Positions 33,233 through 37,927 of a DNA stretch of 37,927 bases are shown piece by piece. How positions within the stretch are numbered: position 1 is the stretch's first letter; each line of letters opens with the position of its first letter. This DNA is from Anaerolineae bacterium (GTDB lineage: Bacteria; Chloroflexota; Anaerolineae; Aggregatilineales; Phototrophicaceae). The stretch is taken from assembly GCA_022842885.1 (NCBI GenBank), contig JALHOR010000046.1:1-37927 (forward strand), given 5' to 3'. A program made the position numbers and the translations under genes. Under the pieces are notes generated by a model. It was not told the DNA's origin and did no database searches. It saw nothing but the letters and a program-made list of their open reading frames with translations.

Positions 33233-34858
33233 ATGGGTCTTTTGCGCCGAGGAAAAAATGATAGCGATAAACAGGCAGTGCCATTAGAAGCGGCTGCCCC
33301 ACCTCCACCGCCACCAAAAGGCGAGGAGAAAAAATCTCCGGGTCTGTTTGGGGGGATTCGACAATATATACTTGATTCGTACAATGGGCTGTACAAAATT
33401 GTGCTTGAGCCGAGTATGCCCACCAAACAAACCATTGCCCTGCTGATTGTGGGGGTCATCATTGGGATGGTATGGGGCTATGTGCTGGCACCAGTGGTCT
33501 TTTATAGTGCGAATCCCAATCGGTTGAATCAAGCAGCCCAAAACCAATGGATTAAGATGGCAGCCGTCGGCTACGAAAGCTCCGGTGTCCAATATAATAT
33601 GGAGACGGTACAAGGGCTTCTCGCACAAGTACCAAATCCTGCGGGGGCGATTGCCACCATGTTGGCAGACCCCAATATCTCTGCTCCAGATAGCCAAGCC
33701 TTAAACAGCATTGTCTCTATTGCCCAATCGGTGGCGGGAGCAGCCCCAATTGAACCTGACTTAGTAACGAGTATACGAGATCTCATAGTTCCTATTCTTC
33801 TCGTCCTCATTGTCACACCGATTCTGGTTTTGATATGGCGCTTGCTGTTCTATCCCAACTTTGTAGCGCCGCTGCTGGATAATTTCCATGCCGCCCGCGA
33901 CCCGAAATACCGCGCAGAACGCCAACGCCAGCGCGATGCCTTGGGGCGCATGAAAGAAGAAAAGAAGGCGCTCGAAGAAATGAAAAAACAGACGGTTGCC
34001 GATGTCGAACTTGGCTCCCCCGTCGTTCAGGCGCTTTCGGTGTATAACAAAGGTGGCATTTACGATTATTCCAAAGAAATTGAATTAGGGACGGGCGAAT
34101 TTTTGGGGCAGTGCGGTTCGGTGATTGCCGAAGTGGTTGACCCTGACCCGGTAGCCGTTGAAGTCTGGTTGTTCGATATTTTTGGCTCGCAAAACCTGCG
34201 TAAAGTCTTCGTGACTGAAGCTGGGATGGCAGACCCGTCTATCCGTACCCGGCTTGAAGATGATGTGGATAACCCTGCGGCAGATATTATCGTTGCCCGC
34301 CCTGATGCAGTGCTAACCATTGACTCGGATAAATTGCGGTTACAGGCGAAATTCTCGACTTTAGCCATTGATGCCAGCGGGCGTTTTGAAAATTTCCGTA
34401 TGCAATTAACCGCATGGCAAAAAGAAAAAGCCGCAGCACCGATGCCAATGCCCTCAGTAACGGCAACAGTGCCAGCGGTGGCGCCTATCCCGGCGTATGC
34501 ACCACCGCCGCCACCCGCAGCGCGTCCCATGTCGGATTATGACAATCTGCAATTTGACCCACCACCGCCACCCGCAGCACGTCCCATGTCCGATTATGAC
34601 AATTTGCAATTTGACCCACCACCCATGCCGGCAGCCCGCCCGCCCGTACCGCCACCTCCGGCAGCGCGTCCTATGTCCGATTACGACAATTTGCAATTTG
34701 ACCCGCCGCCCGCCCCGGCTGGCGCACCTTCTTTAGGGTCATTGATGGGTCGTCCGCCTGTGCCACCACCACCTAGCGGCATCTTCGCTGATGACGATGA
34801 AGACGACGATCCATTTGGCGGAACTGGCGATTTCACGCCATTAAACACTGGACGTTAA
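33233..34858 (+). CDS. Proline-rich two-helix membrane protein with SDYDNLQFD repeats
   Basis: A 541-aa protein of unknown function. The N-terminus is polar with a run of prolines. Two membrane helices lie at about residues 69-93 (IALLIVGVIIGMVWGYVLAP) and 187-207 (DLIVPILLVLIVTPILVLIW). A coiled-coil-prone segment follows (RMKEEKKALEEMKKQ), then a beta-rich domain, and a low-complexity tail with three copies of PPxPAARPMSDYDNLQFD and an acidic stretch (ADDDEDDDPFGG). The ATG at 33233 has GGAAGG about 10 nt upstream. The cytoplasmic Pro-rich tail suggests protein-protein contacts. I recognise no named family. Confidence 0.75.
   Translation: MGLLRRGKNDSDKQAVPLEAAAPPPPPPKGEEKKSPGLFGGIRQYILDSYNGLYKIVLEPSMPTKQTIALLIVGVIIGMVWGYVLAPVVFYSANPNRLNQAAQNQWIKMAAVGYESSGVQYNMETVQGLLAQVPNPAGAIATMLADPNISAPDSQALNSIVSIAQSVAGAAPIEPDLVTSIRDLIVPILLVLIVTPILVLIWRLLFYPNFVAPLLDNFHAARDPKYRAERQRQRDALGRMKEEKKALEEMKKQTVADVELGSPVVQALSVYNKGGIYDYSKEIELGTGEFLGQCGSVIAEVVDPDPVAVEVWLFDIFGSQNLRKVFVTEAGMADPSIRTRLEDDVDNPAADIIVARPDAVLTIDSDKLRLQAKFSTLAIDASGRFENFRMQLTAWQKEKAAAPMPMPSVTATVPAVAPIPAYAPPPPPAARPMSDYDNLQFDPPPPPAARPMSDYDNLQFDPPPMPAARPPVPPPPAARPMSDYDNLQFDPPPAPAGAPSLGSLMGRPPVPPPPSGIFADDDEDDDPFGGTGDFTPLNTGR
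34501..34704 (+). repeat. Three in-frame repeats of about 60 bp
   Basis: The units encode PPPPPAARPMSDYDNLQFD, with nearly identical DNA in each copy; the third is preceded by an extra Pro-rich insert. Confidence 0.8.
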
Positions 34859-34869
34859 AACCAAGACTC

Positions 34870-34898
34870 AAAAAGGGGCGCACAAAACGCCCCTTTTT
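34870..34898. terminator. Bidirectional terminator
   Basis: AAAAAGGGGCG (34870-34880) and CGCCCCTTTTT (34888-34898) form an 11-bp stem with a 7-nt loop and T-runs on both strands, between the convergent Pro-rich and greA genes. Confidence 0.9.
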
Positions 34899-34928
34899 CG
34901 CATCCAGATTAAGATAGATGAAAAAGTA

Positions 34929-35399
34929 TCAATTAATTTTGCGAATCTCGAACTGCACAACACCCTCTGGCGTCTCGACCTTCACTTTTTTGCCTTTTTT
35001 CTTACCCAACAGTGCCGCCCCAATTGGACTTTTCTGTGAGATTTTGCCTTCACGCGGGTTGGCTTCGGCGGGTCCCACAATGGTATAGGTTTCATCATCG
35101 GAAGTGCCAACTTCACGAATTGTCACAGTCGAGCCAATTTGTACTTCATCCGTCGCGCCATCATTCTCGATGATAACGGCGGTTCGTAAGACGCTTTCCA
35201 AATATTGGATACGGGCATCCAGCAGCCCCATTTGTTCTTTGGTATCGTGATAATCGGCATTTTCTTTCAAGTCACCCATCGCCACCGCTTCTTTGAGTTT
35301 GACTGCAAGTTCCGGGCGACGAACATTCTTTAACATCTCCAGTTCGCGTTCCATTTCAACTTTACCTTCAGCAGTCACATAATTTTTTTCGTCGTTCAT
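34929..35399 (-). CDS. greA: Transcription elongation factor GreA
   Basis: A 156-aa GreA, which enters the RNA polymerase secondary channel and stimulates cleavage of backtracked RNA. The N-terminal coiled coil carries the acidic tip motif GDLKENADYHDTKEQ at about residues 42-56; the C-terminal FKBP-like domain shows ISQKSPIGAALLGKKKG. The length is standard. The ATG at 35399 follows the MBL-fold gene by 15 bp, suggesting an operon. Confidence 0.96.
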   Translation of the reverse strand: MNDEKNYVTAEGKVEMERELEMLKNVRRPELAVKLKEAVAMGDLKENADYHDTKEQMGLLDARIQYLESVLRTAVIIENDGATDEVQIGSTVTIREVGTSDDETYTIVGPAEANPREGKISQKSPIGAALLGKKKGKKVKVETPEGVVQFEIRKIN

Positions 35400-35414
35400 G
35401 ATTCTTCCTCTGAT

Positions 35415-36281
35415 TTATTTAATTTCCATCAGCCCTTGTTCACGGTCTGCATTTGCCAGTGCCATTACATTCTGTTGATGCAATTGACGCACAACCCCAT
35501 TAAGCAGCACATGGCTTTTGCCACACGATTCGATTTTTATGGCTTCTAAAGCGCGGTCTATGCGCTCTGGTGGATTTGCCAGCGCCTTTTCTACCGCACT
35601 TTGCAATTTTTCCAAGTAATGGATATCACTCTTGAGTTTTGCTTCTACCTCACCCCGCAGGATGACCTCACCATGTCCTTGGACAATAGTTTCAAAACCT
35701 TTGCCCCGTAATCCGCGCAGCGATTCTAAAAATGCAGCGTAATTACCATCCACAAAATAGGGTAAAGGCATCACTGTGTCTGCTGCAAATAATACCTGCT
35801 CTTCCTCTACGAGGCAAACAATTGAATCCGGGCTGTGTCCGGGTGTATGCCAGAGTTGCAAGGTTTTATCGCCGACGCGCAGTGTCAAATGGTCATTAAA
35901 CACCACATCCGGCAGCACGAGTTCAACCATAGACACTTCGCTAGACGAGCTACGTAGGCGTTCCAAACTATCTCTGCCGCGTGTATCCAATAAATCGCGG
36001 CATAAGGTATGGGCGATGACCGGAACATTCGGAAAAAAACAGGTACCGGTGGTATGGTCAGCGTGATGATGCGTATTAATCACATACTTGACCCGCGTTT
36101 TTAGCCGTTCTTCGATAAAACGCCGAATATGCAGCGTCTCATCTGGATAGAGCAATGTATCAATCAGCACTGCGCCAACCGATGTCACCACCACACCGGC
36201 TGTCACCTGAACATATTGATTGCTCATGAAAACATAAATATTTTCTGTGATTCGTTCACGCTGAATCATCCAGTTTTTCAC
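35415..36281 (-). CDS. MBL-fold metallo-hydrolase
   Basis: A 288-aa metallo-beta-lactamase-fold protein with the metal motif THHHADHTTG (His71, His73, Asp75, His76), a later Asp in LFAADTVMPL and a His in QGHGEVI. The family covers glyoxalase II-like, quorum-quenching and other hydrolases; the substrate cannot be read from the sequence. There is no signal peptide. It is upstream of and probably co-transcribed with greA. Confidence 0.88.
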   Translation of the reverse strand: MKNWMIQRERITENIYVFMSNQYVQVTAGVVVTSVGAVLIDTLLYPDETLHIRRFIEERLKTRVKYVINTHHHADHTTGTCFFPNVPVIAHTLCRDLLDTRGRDSLERLRSSSSEVSMVELVLPDVVFNDHLTLRVGDKTLQLWHTPGHSPDSIVCLVEEEQVLFAADTVMPLPYFVDGNYAAFLESLRGLRGKGFETIVQGHGEVILRGEVEAKLKSDIHYLEKLQSAVEKALANPPERIDRALEAIKIESCGKSHVLLNGVVRQLHQQNVMALANADREQGLMEIK

Positions 36282-36461
36282 CTTGCGGCAGTATTAATCC
36301 TCACAAGAGTATATTGAGGGCGAAACTGAAAATCAACCCATCACCATTCGCCGCGCCATACGGTGATTCATAAAGATGATTGTGTTATACTGGCGGTAAC
36401 AAACACAATCTAAATAATGGCTTGATGTTGATGTTTATTACACACCGGGAGTTATTGTTTT

Positions 36462-37927
36462 ATGAAGCCTCTCGCATGGCGTTTTTCGCTTGCCCAATCC
36501 TCCCGATTGGGCGGATGGTTGATGCTACTCTTGTTAGGTTTGCTGTTAGCTCTGAATGGGACGCTGGCACAAACGCTACCAATTTTTCGGATTGGGGTAT
36601 TGGACTCGCAGGATGGGCGCATTACCCGTGGCGCAAAACTTGCTGTTGAACAAATCAATCGTAATGGGGGCGTTGTCGGCGCTGATGGCACGGTCTTCGC
36701 GCTAGAACTAGTCATTCAACCCATTGATGATTTGGAATTGGCAATCGCTAATTTAACACAGGCGGGGGTAATTGCGGTTTTGGGTCCAGAAACCGATGCT
36801 GATGTTCTGGCAAATCTGACATTATTACAATCGTTGCAAGTTCCGGTTCTAACACCCGCCCAAGATGATACTGTTTTGGCGCTGGATACTTCTGACCGGA
36901 TTTTTCGTGTTCGCGCCCAAGAAGTGCTGCAAGGGCGAGCATTAGCAGCCTACCTAGCTAGCGATATACAACCTGCCCGTCTAGCGACTATTCAACTCGA
37001 TTTAGAAAGTACAGCCGGCGTTGTCGGTTTCAGTACAGCACTCACCTCAGCCGGTATCAATAGCGCACAAACCTATTTGTTAGAGAATAGCAATGCCATC
37101 CCTGATTTTGGCGCAGAGATTGCGGCAGATAACCCGGATGTCGCGGTGGTTTATGGTGCGCCTAACCTGACCAGCCAATTGTATATCGCGCTGCTGGCAT
37201 CGGGTTGGGAAGGTATTTTTATCTATAATAAAGCCAGTTCTGCGGCTTTCCGCGCCAGCATCCCCCAAGAAACCTTAGCGGGTATTATGAGCGCCACCAC
37301 TTGGTCATTTGCCGCCACCGACCAAAGAGGCGAAACTTTCGCGTTGGATTATTTGCGGGCATTTAGTCTCGTTCCGAGTGAGATTGAAGCCGCCGTATAT
37401 GATGCAGTGTATGTTCTGGCAACTGCCATCGGCAAGCCCGGTGATTTGCTCACGAATCTCACCAACACGCGCAATATCAGTGGAGTACAGGGCATTTTGG
37501 GCAAAGATAATTTGCTGCGCGGCGAACTAAGCGATACTGTGTTCATCACACAAGTCGGTGTTTTGGGCGGGCAAGAAGAATTGGCACGCTACGCAGGTGG
37601 GCAGCGGCTAACCGAAGATATTGAAGTCATTGAAATTCCGACTGCCACGCCCCAACCGACTGCTACACCGGATGGAGTCACAGTGACCATTACGCGCTCC
37701 GTGCAAAATGTCCGTTCTGGACCCGGCACAAATTATGATGTGATTGGGCAACTACGGCAGGGCGACCAAATTAAAGCCGTCGGTACAAATTCTAGCAATA
37801 CTTGGGTTGTGATTGATTTTCGTGGGTTACAAGGGTGGCTCTCGCGGGATATTTTGGATGTTTTTGGCGATTTAAACGCGCTACCTATCATTTTGCCGCC
37901 CCCCACCCCCCCCCCCCCCCCCGGCAC
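36462..37927 (+). CDS. ABC-type (branched-chain amino acid-like) substrate-binding protein with SH3b domain, cut by the window end
   Basis: An open frame of at least 488 codons, continuing past the window. A signal peptide (hydrophobic LMLLLLGLLLALNG, cleavage near TLA-Q) precedes a type I periplasmic-binding fold of the LivJ/Peripla_BP_6 type (FRIGVLDSQDGRITRGAKLAVEQIN, in parts; VIAVLGPETDADV; AVVYGAPNLTSQLYIALLASGW). A Thr/Pro linker (PTATPQPTATPDG) follows at about residue 395, then an SH3b domain at about 405-465 (NVRSGPGTNYDVIGQLRQGD), which usually binds the cell wall. The start has GGGAG about 11 nt upstream. The frame then enters a poly-proline stretch encoded by a C-run. Confidence 0.85.
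   Translation, partial: MKPLAWRFSLAQSSRLGGWLMLLLLGLLLALNGTLAQTLPIFRIGVLDSQDGRITRGAKLAVEQINRNGGVVGADGTVFALELVIQPIDDLELAIANLTQAGVIAVLGPETDADVLANLTLLQSLQVPVLTPAQDDTVLALDTSDRIFRVRAQEVLQGRALAAYLASDIQPARLATIQLDLESTAGVVGFSTALTSAGINSAQTYLLENSNAIPDFGAEIAADNPDVAVVYGAPNLTSQLYIALLASGWEGIFIYNKASSAAFRASIPQETLAGIMSATTWSFAATDQRGETFALDYLRAFSLVPSEIEAAVYDAVYVLATAIGKPGDLLTNLTNTRNISGVQGILGKDNLLRGELSDTVFITQVGVLGGQEELARYAGGQRLTEDIEVIEIPTATPQPTATPDGVTVTITRSVQNVRSGPGTNYDVIGQLRQGDQIKAVGTNSSNTWVVIDFRGLQGWLSRDILDVFGDLNALPIILPPPTPPPPPG
37906..37922 (+). repeat. Homopolymer run of 17 C
   Basis: A run of 17 C (37906-37922) after CCGCCCCCCA, inside the proline-rich part of the last gene. Its length may be a sequencing or assembly error, so the reading frame past it is uncertain. 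Confidence 0.9.

Overview
The window looks like a chromosomal segment of a Chloroflexota bacterium, probably Anaerolineae-related. The evidence is protein style, not any marker gene: a topoisomerase I with an N-terminal DUF5679-type zinc ribbon, a carbamoyltransferase next to a DUF5989 protein, secreted proteins with Thr/Pro linkers, and a Rex-type operator in front of a type II NADH dehydrogenase. No rRNA, tRNA or CRISPR array was seen.

Layout. 1-2280: the end of an MGT-type glycosyltransferase, a 2Fe-2S ferredoxin and a stand-alone Lon N-terminal-domain protein. 2293-5610: a giant nucleotide-translocase-like / HEAT / cyclic-nucleotide-binding fusion. 5783-8670: a carbamoyltransferase module with small membrane proteins. 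8721-12398: a heterodimeric ABC exporter operon. 12640-15706: ndh and purH, divergent from a region with two Rex-like operators. 15743-16318: a Uma2-family gene. 16622-19664: the glyoxylate shunt, malate synthase then isocitrate lyase. 19918-28091: dprA, split by a 7,080 bp element. 28127-31699: mannose-1-phosphate guanylyltransferase and topA. 31879-33126: a TnpB gene whose 3' end is full of hairpins. 33233-36281: a proline-rich membrane protein, greA and an MBL-fold hydrolase. 36462-end: a partial substrate-binding protein with an SH3b domain.

The main discovery is the element at 20054-27133. Its gene order is that of a filamentous phage (inovirus): a small candidate ssDNA-binding protein, two tiny coat-like proteins of 49 and 42 aa with a terminator hairpin after the first, two signal-peptide surface proteins, a 41-aa membrane peptide, a Zot/pI-like ATPase, and a separate membrane-anchored Thr/Pro-rich protein. 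Instead of a recognisable rolling-circle initiator it carries a Mu-like DDE transposase on the opposite strand. The element is bounded by imperfect terminal inverted repeats starting 5'-TGAG and by a 5-bp target duplication (CGCCG). Removing the element and one CGCCG copy restores a 362-codon dprA reading frame exactly. I infer a transposable filamentous phage of a bacterium that may be monoderm (no secretin gene is present), inserted in a competence/recombination gene.

The left part of the element is a non-coding region of strong hairpins, with a promoter overlapped by repeated TTTGTTCTA-like motifs spaced 21 and 42 bp apart. The ATPase and membrane/periplasmic halves of the usual pI protein seem to be encoded by two overlapping genes. 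All assignments are from reading the sequence; no database search was run.
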